A DNA stretch of 64,000 nt. It comes from Calvatia gigantea (Eukaryota > Basidiomycota > Agaricomycetes > Agaricales > Lycoperdaceae). Of the stretch, positions 20,091 to 31,067 are shown one piece after another. The position numbers and the translations under genes are program-made. Numbering within the stretch: position 1 is the first letter of the stretch; every line of letters begins with the position of its first letter. Where the stretch lies: the NCBI GenBank assembly GCA_025093985.1, contig JACAAK010000003.1, positions 1,302,001 through 1,366,000 of the forward strand, written 5' to 3'. The notes beneath the pieces are model-generated. The model was not told the origin of the DNA. It searched no databases and saw only the letters and a program-made list of their open reading frames with translations.

Positions 20091-23000
20091 ATGTCCACTC
20101 TTTCTGATCCCAACTCCTTTCAACTGTCTATCTCCTCCTCGCTCATCCTCTCCCCCTCCGATACCCATTTCAAGGCCCTCATTAATAGTGGCTCTACACA
20201 CTGCTTCGTGGATATTGACTTTATCTGCTCTCATGACCTCCCGACCTCACCCATTCCTCCTGTTGAGCTCCATCTTTTTGATGGTTCTTCTAGTGCTTTC
20301 ATTACTGAACTTGCGAACATCCCAGTCATCTTTGGCTGTGGTAAATCTATGACTCTGGACTTCTTCGTCACTCAACTCGACTCTTCTTGCTCCATGGTTC
20401 TGGGATACAACTGGCTCACCCGCTACAATCCGTTGATTGACTGGGCCATGGGCAGTATTACTTTCCGACCACCACAGCTCAAAATTCCTGTCACTCCTCC
20501 CTGTGTTGCGACTGCCTCTGCTGCATCCACACATTCCTTGGTGCCCATTTTGGCCACACCTGCTCCCATAGATCCACAGTCCTCTCTGCCCTCTGCCTCC
20601 ATGTGTCCCCATATCTCCCTAGTGAACGCTGTTGCATTCCTGTGTGCCACATGCATTCCTGGTTCAGTTCAATTCAGCCTTAACCTCAATGACCCGTCGA
20701 TGTCAGCTGCTTTGGCTGCCATCAACGAGGAACCTAATGATTGGTCTAACATCCCCAAAGCATATCGCGAGTTTGCCAACATTTTCAGTAAAGCGAAGGC
20801 CAACATACTTGCCAAACATAGACCCTATGACCTCCAAATCAATCTGGAAGAAGGTGGCCAACCTCCCATTGGTACTATCTACTCTCTGTCCCAGACTGAA
20901 CTGGAGGCCCTCCATGAATTCATTGAGGAAAACCTTGCCATTGGCTTCATCCGCCCTTCCAACTCCCCTCATGGAGCTCCAGTCCTTTTTGTCAAGAAGA
21001 AGGATGGCTCCCTCTGACTCTGTGTCGACTTCCGAGGTCTCAACCGTATCACAAAGAAGGATTGCTATCCTCTTCCGCTTATATCTGACCTACTCAACTC
21101 TCCACACAAAGCCCATATTTACACCAAGATCGACCTCCGCCATGCTTACCATCTTGTTCGCATCGCGGCTGGTGATGAATGGAAGATGGCCTTTCTGACC
21201 TGCTATGGCTCATTCGAATGGCTTGTTATGCCCTTCAGCCTTACTAACGCACCTGCTGCTTTCCAGCAGTTCATGAACGACATCTTCAAGGATCTCCTAG
21301 ATGTTTGCATTACAGTCTATCTTGACAATATCCTCATCTACTCCAACAACCTCAGCAACCACCACAAGCAGGTTAAGGATGTATTAAAGTGGCTCCACAA
21401 ACATGGCCTCTATGCCCACGTGGATAAGTGTGAGTTTGAATCCAATACCATTGAATACCTTGGCTACGTCCTCTCCCCTGAAGGTCTCAGAATGTCTGAG
21501 GAAAAGGTCAAGATCATCTAGGACTGGCCTGAACCAAAGAAGGTCAAGGACATACAGTCCTTCCTCAGCTTCACCAACTTCTACCGTCACTTCATCTACA
21601 ACTACTCTGACATCGTCATCCCACTGACCCGCCTCACCCAAAAGGGCATGGTGTGGAAATTCAGCAATGACTGTCGAGAAGCTTTCAGATTATTGAAGGA
21701 CACCTTTATCTCAGCACCTGTCCTCACTCACTGGATACCCGACGCTCAGATTATTGTTGAGACTGATGTATCCAACTATGCGCTAGCAGCCATCCTCTCC
21801 ATCATTACCAAGGATGGTGAAGTTCACCCCATGGCATTCCACTCCCGCACCTTCAGTCCTGCCGAGCTGAATTATGATACCCACGACAAGGAACTCCTGG
21901 CTATATTTGAAGCTTTCAGGATTTGGCGGCACTACTTCGAAGGTGCCCCTCTTGCGATCGACATTGTTACTGATTACAAGAATCTAGAATACTTCTGTAC
22001 CACGAAAATCCTCACCTGCCGCCAAGCCCACTGGTCCGAGTTCCTCTCCCAGTTCAACCTCATGATTCACTTTCGCCCCGGCTGACTAGGGACAAAACCC
22101 GACGCTCTTACTAGACAATAGGACATCTACCCTAAAGGGGGGAATAATGACTACGCTACAGTCAATCCTCACAACTTCAGACCCGTCTTTACTCATAAAC
22201 AGCTTTCAGCCTCTGTCTGCGCTACATACCTATATGCCCCTTCCCTTCGCACAGCCACGATCATTGACCTTGATCAACTCCACTCTGATATCCTCTCAGC
22301 TCTCCCACTTGACCTGTCCACAGCCACTCACATAGCTAAACCAGAAGGACGGTGGTCCATCGACTTGGCTGGTTTTCTCCACCTTGATGACAGGATCTAT
22401 GTTCCTGATGCTAACAAGTTATGACTTCGAGTCTTACAGTACAAACATGATCACATCCTTTCTGGCCACTTTGGTCAGAACAAGACTCTTGAACTTGTCC
22501 GTAGAGACTACACTTGGCCCGACATCCAGTCGGCTGTCAAGGACTTCTGTAAGTCATGTATCACTTGTATGCGATCTAAACCGCAGCGCCACAGGCCATA
22601 TGGACTTCTCAAGCAACTCCCCATCCCTGAATGACCCTGGAACTCTATCTCTATGGACTTCATTGAGAAGCTCCCTACCTCCTCTGAGTTCGATACTATC
22701 CTCGTTATCATCGACAGACTCACCAAACAATCCCTGTTCATTCCTACCCATGACACAATCACATCGGCTGAGCTAGCCCAACTATTCGTCATTCATGTAT
22801 TCTCGAAGCACGGTGTTCCTGAACACGTCACGTCCGATCATGGCTCCAAGTTCGTCTCGCACTTCTTCTGGTCGCTTGGAAAAGCACTGGACATGAAGTT
22901 GCATTTCACTTCAGGTTATCACCCTGAAGGTGACGGACAGACCGAATGGACCAACCAGACCCTCAAGCAATACATTCATGTCTACTGCAATTATCAGCAG

Positions 23001-23657
23001 GACAACTGGGCAGAATTACTTCCACTAGCTGAGTTCACTTACAACAACGCTCCTAGTGCCATGACTGGTGTTTCCCCATTCTTCGCTAACAAGGGTTATC
23101 ACCCGAACATCACAGTTTACCCCGAGAGAGATTTAGCTTCTAGGTGGGCCCGACAATTTGTTGTCGACCTCGACGAACTCCATGACGTGCTAAAGGCTGA
23201 GATCAAACTTGCTCAAGGACGTTACCAGACATCTGCTGACACCCACAGACTTCCTTCGCCTGACTTCACCATTGGTCAGAAAGTCTTCATCAAGGCCAAG
23301 TTCTTCTGCATGACTCAGCCATCCAAAAAGCTCTCTGAGAAGTATCTCAGTCCTTACGAGATTATAGCACAACCTGGTTCTGTTTCATTCACTCTCAAAC
23401 TTCCTGACTCACTTCATGCCGTTCACCCAGTTTTCCATGTCTCTATGCTAGAACCTGCCACACCCAACACCTTCGACGGCCACTCTGAGCTGCCTCCCCC
23501 GCCTGTCGAGGTTGAAGGTGAACCAGAGTACAAAATTGCTCATGTCATTGACTTGAAAATTGACTGCCAGCGAGCTTGCAAGCTTTTGTACAAAGTCATC
23601 TGGTTAGGTTATGAAGACATTGAAGAAGAGTCTTCCTGGTTACCTGCTCTGAGCTAG
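20091..23657 (+). pseudogene. Family F pol, catalytic residues lost
   Basis: A single frame from ATG 20091 to TAG 23655-23657, with in-frame stops (for example 21015, 21519, 22083 and 22422) but no net frameshift. The protease motif reads LINSGSTH, with Asn for the catalytic Asp. RT has FVKKKDGS, PFSLTNAPA and YLDN (21318-21329), where the second catalytic Asp is Asn. RNase H retains ETD and THDKELLAI. Integrase has the HHCC site (SGHFGQN, CKSCITC) and the core MDFIEKLP, TSDHGSKF and GDGQTE. The C-terminus keeps a chromodomain remnant (VIDLKIDCQ...YKVIWLGYEDIEEESSW). Confidence 0.9.
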
Positions 23658-23843
23658 CACATGCAGCTGAACTTCTTGCAGACTTTCATTCCTCTTATCC
23701 TTCTAAGCCTGGACCTTTGAATACTCTATGATTTTTTCCTTACTTAAATTTCTTTCACACTTTATTACAGACAGACAAATCAGTTTATTGCTCATTATCA
23801 AATTTATGTAAAGTCCAAAATACAAGGAGAAGATGGCCGTGGA

Positions 23844-24955
23844 TCACTGGGCAGCTTTACCCGACTCAGTCACTTTGTCTGCTCCTCCCTCTACCTCCAT
23901 TACTACCTCCGTTTCCTCCTGGGTTTCACCCGACTTGCCCGCTTCCTCATTGTCATTGTCATTGTCATTGTCATCTACCAGTGCCTGGGCATCCATCACC
24001 TTCTGGACTATCAGCCCAATGCTGTACTGATACCCGCCATTCCTGATGACTGCAGCCTCAACATTCCTTCCAAGCTCATTCGCCCGCTCCAGCCGCAGCA
24101 ACTGCTCCTCTCCAATCTCAATCAGCTGATCCGTCCTCACCCCTTGATCCTCCATAATGGACGCAATCCACTCCAGGATATCGTTTTGGTGAGTAAGGAG
24201 AGCCACAAGTTGATCATTGCTGACCCAAGATACTTGGGTGGCGATAGTGTTTGGCTGACAATGGGTGGATGGAAGGCAACAGGCCTTCTTTGACAATGAA
24301 CATTCGAGGCACTTGGTGACCTCGCAACTAGAACGGCCATTAGCACAATCACTGGGAAGCTAAGTGTTACTTACCTTGACATCGACTCCCTGATTGTGCA
24401 AGGATCACCATTGTCAAGACATTGCTCGCACTTATTAGGTCCACCCATCTTGACCTTCTTTCTGTCGACAGCAGTTGGCTCGTCCTTACCCGATTCCCTC
24501 CAGTCTGGGTCTGGCTTGCCTCTGAAATCCGACTCTTCATCAACACATTTCCTTTTCAACGATGGCAGTGCCTTCCCAACCCACTCCTTCGTGATCTTCC
24601 GTTGATGTTGCTTCTTGGCCACTATCTTTTTATCCACATCCTCAGCAGCCTTACACTTTCCTTCACGTTTACTCACCCGCGCCAACTCTTCACGTTGCTC
24701 CTCCTCCTGTGCCTCTCGTTCATTGCATTCCTTCCTCTCCCGTGCCTCTTGCTCCTCCCGCTCCTTCTTTTCCCATGCTTCTCATTCCGCCCGTTCCTGC
24801 CTTCCTTGCTCCTCGCTCTCCTCCAATTCGCACAGCTCGTGTTCTGCCTGCCATTCTGCCTCCTCCTGCCTTTCCAGCTCGAGCCGCTTGCATTCGTGCA
24901 TGGCCTCCAGCTCAGCCCATTTCTCCATGGCAGTTTTCTTGTTGGAGCTAGACAT
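23844..24955 (-). CDS. Family F antisense spliced gene, Zn2Cys6-like
   Basis: On the strand opposite to pol, between pol and the 3' LTR. Exon 1 runs 24955-24375 (ATG, MSSSNKKTAMEKW), intron 24374-24328 (47 nt), exon 2 24327-23844 (TGA). The joined length is 355 codons exactly. The N-terminal half is a Glu/Arg-rich predicted coiled coil, then a Lys/Arg-rich stretch that could be a nuclear signal. Cysteines at residues 176, 179 and 186 (exon 1) and 200, 203 and 210 (exon 2) give C-x2-C-x6-C-x13-C-x2-C-x6-C, close to fungal Zn2Cys6 spacing and only complete after splicing. The C-terminal part is acidic. One premature TGA (24782-24784) lies in the coiled coil. A regulator role is inferred, not shown. 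Confidence 0.65.
24328..24374 (-). other. Predicted 47-nt intron
   Basis: Minus strand begins GTAAGT, has a TGCTAATG branch-like motif, and ends TTCTAG. Removing it keeps the frame and brings the two cysteine half-clusters together. Short introns of this size are usual in basidiomycetes. Confidence 0.65.
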
Positions 24956-25103
24956 GGGAGTGGTCGAGGTGGTGGTTAGAGTAGAGAATAGGACCGTAAA
25001 ATTTCCAAGGTGACGGAATTTATATGCACCATCAAAAGTCTAATTAGAGATTCCCATGGTTCGATTTCATGGCCTTGAGGGCTTGGCCCTAATGGGGGGA
25101 TAC

Positions 25104-25651
25104 TGTCATGACCCGCGCACATTCGCCCGCTCTCACCCGCTTCCTCCGCTCATAGTCATCATTACCTTAGTCCGGCTGCATTGGGTGCTCTTCATTCTTT
25201 CTGTTAGTCAGTCCAATATCCTGTTTTCTATCTTAATCTCCATTCCCTTCAACTTCTCCACTATCGCCTTATAGTTAGAACTCGATCCTGGTGTCTTGTT
25301 AGATGGCTGTCCTCAGCGGCCGTCCATTCTTCGTTCACCATTACTTTCATACTTCCTGCTTTTCAGACTAGTATATAAACCTAGTCCCCATGCTTGTAAA
25401 TCCTCAGTCTGATTATCGACCACGATTACACCCTCTGATCCTGTTCCTCTCTGTCTCTGTTCCTCCGACCCTCTGACCCTACTCCCTCCTGAAATATGGA
25501 CTTTGACGACAGCAGGAAGGCGCAACACATACATTGAAGCCACTGAGTCCAAATCTTGTACTCGTCCGAATTCACCCACTCCATACGTTCTCACCCGATG
25601 TCACCTGGCGGCTAACTTTCAGCCGATATCCTGCGTAACCCGATTGTAACA
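25104..25651 (+). repeat. Family F 3' LTR
   Basis: 548 bp, TGTCATGACC...GTAACA. TATATAAA at 25372-25379 and AGTCTGATTAT at 25406-25416, the latter the unmutated partner of the primer binding site. Confidence 0.93.
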
Positions 25652-25656
25652 GAAAG

Positions 25657-26732
25657 CAGCATTTCTGACCAACGAAGGGCTATTCAAACTGACTGTAATG
25701 TATTTCGGATTAAGTAACTTACCTGGAACATTCTCCAGGATGATGACAAGTATCTTCCAAGACCTACTACAAAACAGGGACATTGTAAACTATATGGACA
25801 ACTTTGCAATCCCAGGAGACACCAAGGAACAACTAAGAGAAAGAACAATACAGTTCCTGATATGAGTGGCAGAATACAACCTCTGCTTTAAACAGACAAA
25901 ATACATATTTGACACCAAAGAAATCCCTATATTGGGAGTGAAAATAGGACATGGGCACATTGAAATGGAGGAAGAGAAAGTCAAGGCAGTATGAGACTGG
26001 CCTGAGCCCAGAAACAAAAAGGGAGTAGAACACTTTCTAGGCTTTGCCAATTACTACTGCCAATTCATAAAGAACTTCAGTAAAATCATGACCCCCCTCA
26101 ACCAGCTCAAAGGAGCTACCAAATGGAACTGGAAAGAAGAACACCAATTAGCATTGGATGAACTAAAACAATGAATCACTGAAGAACCCACCTTGACGCT
26201 GCCACAGAGAAAAGGACAATTTCAAGTAGAAGTTGACACCTCAAACTATGCACTAGGAGGGGTCCTATCACAGGAACAAGACAAGAAATGGCACCCAATT
26301 GTATTTACATCATGTATACTCTCCCTAGTAGAACGGAACTATGAAATCTATGACAAGGAATTACTAGCCATTATTCACACCCTAAAAGAATGGCAATACT
26401 ACCTACTAAATACAGAGGAAAAATTTGAAATCTGGACAGACCACAAAAACCTCAAATACTATAGAGAACTGCAGAAGCTCAACAGACAACAAGCAAGATG
26501 GTACTTGAGATTGCAAGACTACGACTTCATGCTGTGACATGTACCAGGCAAAATAAACACAAAAGCAGACCTGCTATCCAGAATTCGCCAAGAACCAGAC
26601 GAAGAGAATGACAGACTAATCACTATGATCCGAGAAAGTTGGCTACAAGACAAACCAGAAAATGAAGAAAATTCTGAAGAAGCCATCCTGCTCCACACAA
26701 AACTATTCATCACACCAACATTCACAGACCGG
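25657..26732 (+). pseudogene. Family D1 pol, RT end and RNase H
   Basis: Continues the D1 RT after element F. The catalytic box reads YMDN (25791-25802), Asp to Asn. RT thumb (FLGFANYY) and RNase H ([34 protein letters not shown]) follow, with stops at several former Trp/Gln/Arg codons. It breaks at ACAGACCGG, where a non-coding insertion begins. Confidence 0.85.
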
Positions 26733-26737
26733 TAAAG

Positions 26738-28043
26738 AGGCAGAAATAGAATACTAAATGTGATATGGATGTACAGCTTAGATTAAGCTGACAGAATAGA
26801 TTTTTAAAGATTTCTGCACAAGACAAGTTCATGGGGAGGCAATCTGACAATATGAGGGACAACTCCACAAAATAACACAAAACAATGACATGTAGAGAAC
26901 ACTAGAATAGCTAACTACCTTTGCTAAGAAGAGTAAAGCCAAGTTACACTGTAAAAAAGTGCAACTCGCGTCCTTTATCCAAGAAGTCAATAAGACACAG
27001 AACCTCAGGTACTCCCTAAGATTCACCCTTATCAAGTTAACGACCAGAAGTGCACTGTCCTACACTTGTGATACACCAAGTACCAGGGTGTAGCAATGCA
27101 ATACACTCTTAATCTAAGCTCACTTCACAAGTAAGCCTAAGGTCTTCTTCTTAGATCAAAAGGTCTCAACCTTAGCTCAAGTCACTTAGTCTAGTTAATC
27201 TTGAAAGAACTTATTACTTTGCTTCGCTCAGGCACAATAGATCACTTTTCACTGTACTCTGAAGGCTGGGCAATGGCTAGTAGGTTCCTTGCCACGTCTG
27301 ACACCTCAGAGGGGGTTTATATATTATTTGGGTGCTCATTATGACAAGATAATGATTACATGACTAGGAACATATTATCAAGCAAGGTACAAACCGGTAG
27401 ATTAGATCATGTGCCAAGAGAGCCACAACCTGTTAGATTAGTGAAACATTGGAAATACAGAAGGATTCCGGGTATCCATTTGTTCTGGGCTGTGTTTTAG
27501 CCTGTTCTCTAGGTCTGCATTCTTCTCTAAATATGTAGAACATCTAAGATTTCAGATGTTGCGTGAACTATTCTCCTACATGTCCCCATGGATTGTATGC
27601 GAACATGTCCATGCGCGTCATTAGTGCTGAGTGTTGTTCATTAATCTAACAATGGTGGCATTTCCTTGTGAGCACGCTGATCATTCTTTTAGATTAAGCA
27701 TATCAGACTTATTTCCCAAGTCTAGGCTCATTGGAGGGGTTCCGTAGCTCTGTATAGACATATTGGAATGGTTTTACCGCCTGGTCCAGCCGGAATCATG
27801 ACTGGTCATATGATACACTTTAGAATTGCTTTTTGTTAAGCACAGTGGTCATCCCATAGCTGCTGCTATCCGTCATCAATGGCCATAGTGTTCTACAGTG
27901 ATCGAGTACTCTTTTATTATACTGTTGGGCTCTTAGATTAGGTCATACTACTACAGAAAGGTTCAATGCAATCGTTAGATTAGGCTTGTATGCCTTAGAT
28001 TAGTGATTTTCATGCGTGAAAATGGCTTTGCTGTTACACTGGA
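26738..28043. mobile_element. 1.3-kb non-coding insertion in D1 pol
   Basis: Interrupts D1 between RNase H and integrase. TAAAG stands at both edges (26733-26737 and 28044-28048), a candidate 5-bp target duplication. No long ORF and no TG...CA ends; the right end is TTACACTGGA. It carries eight exact TTAGATTA words in either orientation (26778, 27110, 27433, 27642, 27689, 27933, 27975 and 27995) and related variants. Class unknown. Confidence 0.6.
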
Positions 28044-29502
28044 TAAAGGCAAACCACTGAAGGGAAACAAGCATCACTGCAGAACTTCTAGACAAAGAAT
28101 CTGATATCATGGAACATGATGGAATAATCTACAAGAAAGCCAGTATGTACATACCACTGGACCCTGCACTCCGGGAAGAAATATTACAACAATACCATGA
28201 TGCACTGGACATGGGACACCCAGGACAACACAGGATGATTGAACTGATCACCAGGGACTACTGGTGGCCAATGATACAAAACAACACCAAAAAATATGTC
28301 AAAGGATGCCAGAACTGCCAAAGGAATAAACCTTGCATAGCACCATTGAAGACACCACTACACCTACTCCTGATACATAACAGACCATGGGAGGAGATAA
28401 GCATTGATCTCATCAGACCATTACCAGAATCAGAAGGAAAAGATGCCATTCTGGTGATTGTCAACTGATTCATGAAAATGATACAACTCATACTAACAAA
28501 AATAAACGTATCCTCAAAAGGAATTGCACAACTTTACAGGAATGAAATATGGAAGCTACAGTACATGGAGTACCACAGAAAGTCCTTAGTGACTGAGGAC
28601 CACAGTTTACATCAGAATTCACCAGAGAATTGTTCAAGGGGCTAGGGATAGAACAAACCCTATTAATAGCCTGCCACTCCCAAACAGATGGACAAACTGA
28701 ATGAATTAACTAAGAAGTCAAAACGTACCTATGTTTATACTGCAACTATAAACAAGACAACTGGGTGAATTGGCTACCCATGGCCAAATTCCAGTACAAT
28801 GACAAGAAACATAGTAGAATACAAGTAACACCTTTCTACCTCAATTATAGATGGCACCCCTGGAAAGGGAAGGACCATGGAACAACAGACAACCCTAGTA
28901 GCACCAAGTTCCTAAAACAACTGTGAAATGCAAGAGACAACTCTACAGTGGCACTACGATCATACCAAGAAAAGATGAAACAGACCCATGATAACAGCAA
29001 GTTACACATAACACAATATCAAGCCAGTGATGAAGTATGGCTAGAAAATGCAAATATCTATACCAATCAACCATCAAAGAAGCTAGGCCAAAAAAGGTAT
29101 GGGCCTTTCCAAATCAAGGAAAAGATAGGAAAAGTGGCATACTGGCTTGCCCTACCAGAAGGATGGGCCATCCATGATGTGTTCAATGAACAGCTGTTAA
29201 CTCCAGTACAGAAAGTGGCATTCCTGAGTCAGCAAAGATTACTAGTGCCCAAACCAGTAATCATCAATAACGAAGAAGAATACAAGGTAGAAGAGATCTG
29301 AGGACAATGAAAACAGGGACAGGGATATCAATTTCTAGTACACTGGAAGGGGTATAGCAATGAGGATGATATGTGGACAGCAGAGTCAAACCTGATGAAT
29401 GCTCAAGACACAATAGCAGAATACCAAAAAAGACATCTAGAGGATACCCATAAAAGGGGGGGCAGAAAAACCAAAAAGTCATCAACCAGACAAAGGAACT
29501 AG
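28044..29502 (+). pseudogene. Family D1 pol, integrase and chromodomain
   Basis: Integrase HHCC site (HPGQHRMIELI then CQNCQRNK), core pieces (SIDLIRPLPES; several stops after 28466) and a C-terminal chromodomain (EYKVEEI, then FLVHWKGYSNEDDMW, about 29270-29390) ending at TAG 29500-29502. The frame has many stops, and the region 28466-28947 is badly worn. ORF3 starts 6 nt after the stop in the same frame. Confidence 0.85.
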
Positions 29503-29508
29503 TCAAAT

Positions 29509-30492
29509 ATGCCTTCCTCCCAAGCCAACTGCATTACTATCCACTCCCTTGTCCACCCCAACCCAACCACAATCTCTTCTGTCCCCCTCCCAGAACTAGG
29601 CAGTGGCCAAGCACCTGCACCCCAAGACACTCACTACAACCTTGCCACCACACCATCCCCAGTACAAGGGCTTCTCGAAACCCTACTAAAAGACATCAAC
29701 AAGGCCACCAACAGTGAGATAGAAACCATCACCACCCAAAACAAGTGACTAGTCATCAATTGACACATTGCTCTCACCACTGTATGCATCACCTTTGCCG
29801 ATATGTATGCAGGATTCACCAACACATCCTTATCTACCAACCAGCACATCCCAGCCATTTTCTGAGCCTTAGACCAGTCTACACTCACACCCAGTAAACA
29901 AGACTGCATCCACAGCCTCCACAACCATATTGACCTTGGGCTTGAAGTTTTCAAGCACCTTGACATTACAGACATATTTCTGGAACTTGCCAATGTAGCC
30001 ATGAATCTACTCAGACATGACAAAACCACCAAAGACCCAGAAATAGACTCCCTTGTCAACAGAATCCACAGCACCCTCTCTGAACTACACAACACAATCA
30101 ATCCCATGCTACCAACTCATGCCAACACCCCTATGGATGAAGAAACCACCATCTCCATAAAAGAAGAAGTCAACTCCCTCTGCCATTTCATAAAAACCAT
30201 TACCCCACCACAGCTCATATTGGTTTTTCTCCCACTCATAAGATTCCACACTGTATTACCAGGCCAAGAAAAGGATCAACACTATTGGAAAATAATAGTC
30301 AAGAACTACTGGGACAACTCCACCACAACCAACTTCCCATTCAACAGTGTCCCAGTCCCTATCTGTCAAGATGGACAAAGCCACTTACCCATCTTCTTTG
30401 CATGGTCAAATAATGGAAAATATCTCATTGGAGCCACCAAGAAAGCCCTCACCTCCACTGTAGTCAATGGTGATTTTGATGAAGCTTTCTGA
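29509..30492 (+). pseudogene. Family D1 ORF3, accessory protein
   Basis: A 328-codon frame, ATG 29509 to TGA 30490-30492, beginning MPSSQANCITIHSLVHP, in frame with pol but separated by TAG plus two codons. D2 has the same layout with TAA. Three in-frame stops lie near 29748-29865. The protein has no Cys cluster, signal peptide or membrane segment; it contains helical stretches (GLLETLLKDINKATNSEIETI, in part) and a C-terminal part with KDQHYWKIIVKNYWDN. No known domain is recognised. Conservation in D1, D2 and a third relic indicates a real family gene. Confidence 0.7.
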
Positions 30493-30517
30493 GGCATGAA
30501 GCCAAATTGGGGGGTAT

Positions 30518-30820
30518 TGTTATGGGTTTCCACTAATCAATTCATATTCCATTATCATCTGCATTCCCATCTATTAGTATATCTGTTTCAGCTATTCCTA
30601 TCAAGCAATCTCTGAGTATAACTCATATTAACTACCATGCCAGCCTCATTGGACATTTCATGTAGTTACTCCATCCATTCAACTGGATGACCTCTTGTAT
30701 TTAAGCATACATACATCCACTGTATTTGGTACACTTAACCACCTGGTTTCCTTTCCTTACTCACCCTCAAGACTTAGCCCAAGCTGCAACCTGAGGTCTT
30801 ATCAGACTAAGGTCATAACA
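30518..30820 (+). repeat. Family D1 3' LTR
   Basis: 303 bp, TGTTATGG...GTCATAACA, preceded by the G-rich polypurine tract ATTGGGGGGTAT. It abuts a truncated second D LTR. Confidence 0.88.
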
Positions 30821-31067
30821 GTTTTATGTAGTTACCCCATCCATTCAACTGGATGGCATTCTCATATTTAAGTATACATACACCCACTGTATTCAGTATG
30901 CTTAACCACCTGGTTCCTTCCCCTTACTCGCCCTCAAGACTTAGCCTAAGCTGTAATCTGAGGTCTTATCAGACTAAGGTTGTAACATTTGGTTAAGCAT
31001 CCCCACCTCACTTTGCAAGGAGAAGGCTGAAACAGGCCTGAACAAACAGCAACCCAGGAGCTAGTAT

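Larger units (their letters stand above)
18007..25651 (+). mobile_element. Gypsy family F, full-length, inserted in D1
   Basis: 7645 bp with two 548-bp LTRs (TGTCATGACC...GTAACA, right; ...CATAACA, left), flanked on both sides by GAAAG (18002-18006 and 25652-25656), a perfect 5-bp target duplication inside the D1 RT. Contains gag, pol in the -1 frame, and an antisense spliced gene before the 3' LTR. A G-rich polypurine tract (ATGGGGGGATA) precedes the 3' LTR. The Gag and Pol organisation recalls basidiomycete marY1-type elements. Catalytic residues of protease and RT are lost. Confidence 0.93.
15249..30820 (+). mobile_element. Gypsy family D copy 1, nested-in and degenerate
   Basis: LTR - gag - pol - ORF3 - LTR on the plus strand, about 6.4 kb once the insertions are set aside (186 bp at 15765-15950, family F at 18007-25651, and about 1.3 kb at 26738-28043). 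The LTRs are 341 bp (15249-15589) and 303 bp (30518-30820) and well diverged; flanks TCTAA and GTTTT do not match. Many in-frame stops and almost no CpG remain, so this is an old copy. Confidence 0.9.

Noticed and set aside
24396..25013. Long plus-strand ORFs (up to 185 codons) near the F 3' LTR
   Set aside because: They are Leu/Ser/Pro-rich shadows of the Glu/Arg-rich antisense coiled-coil gene on the minus strand.
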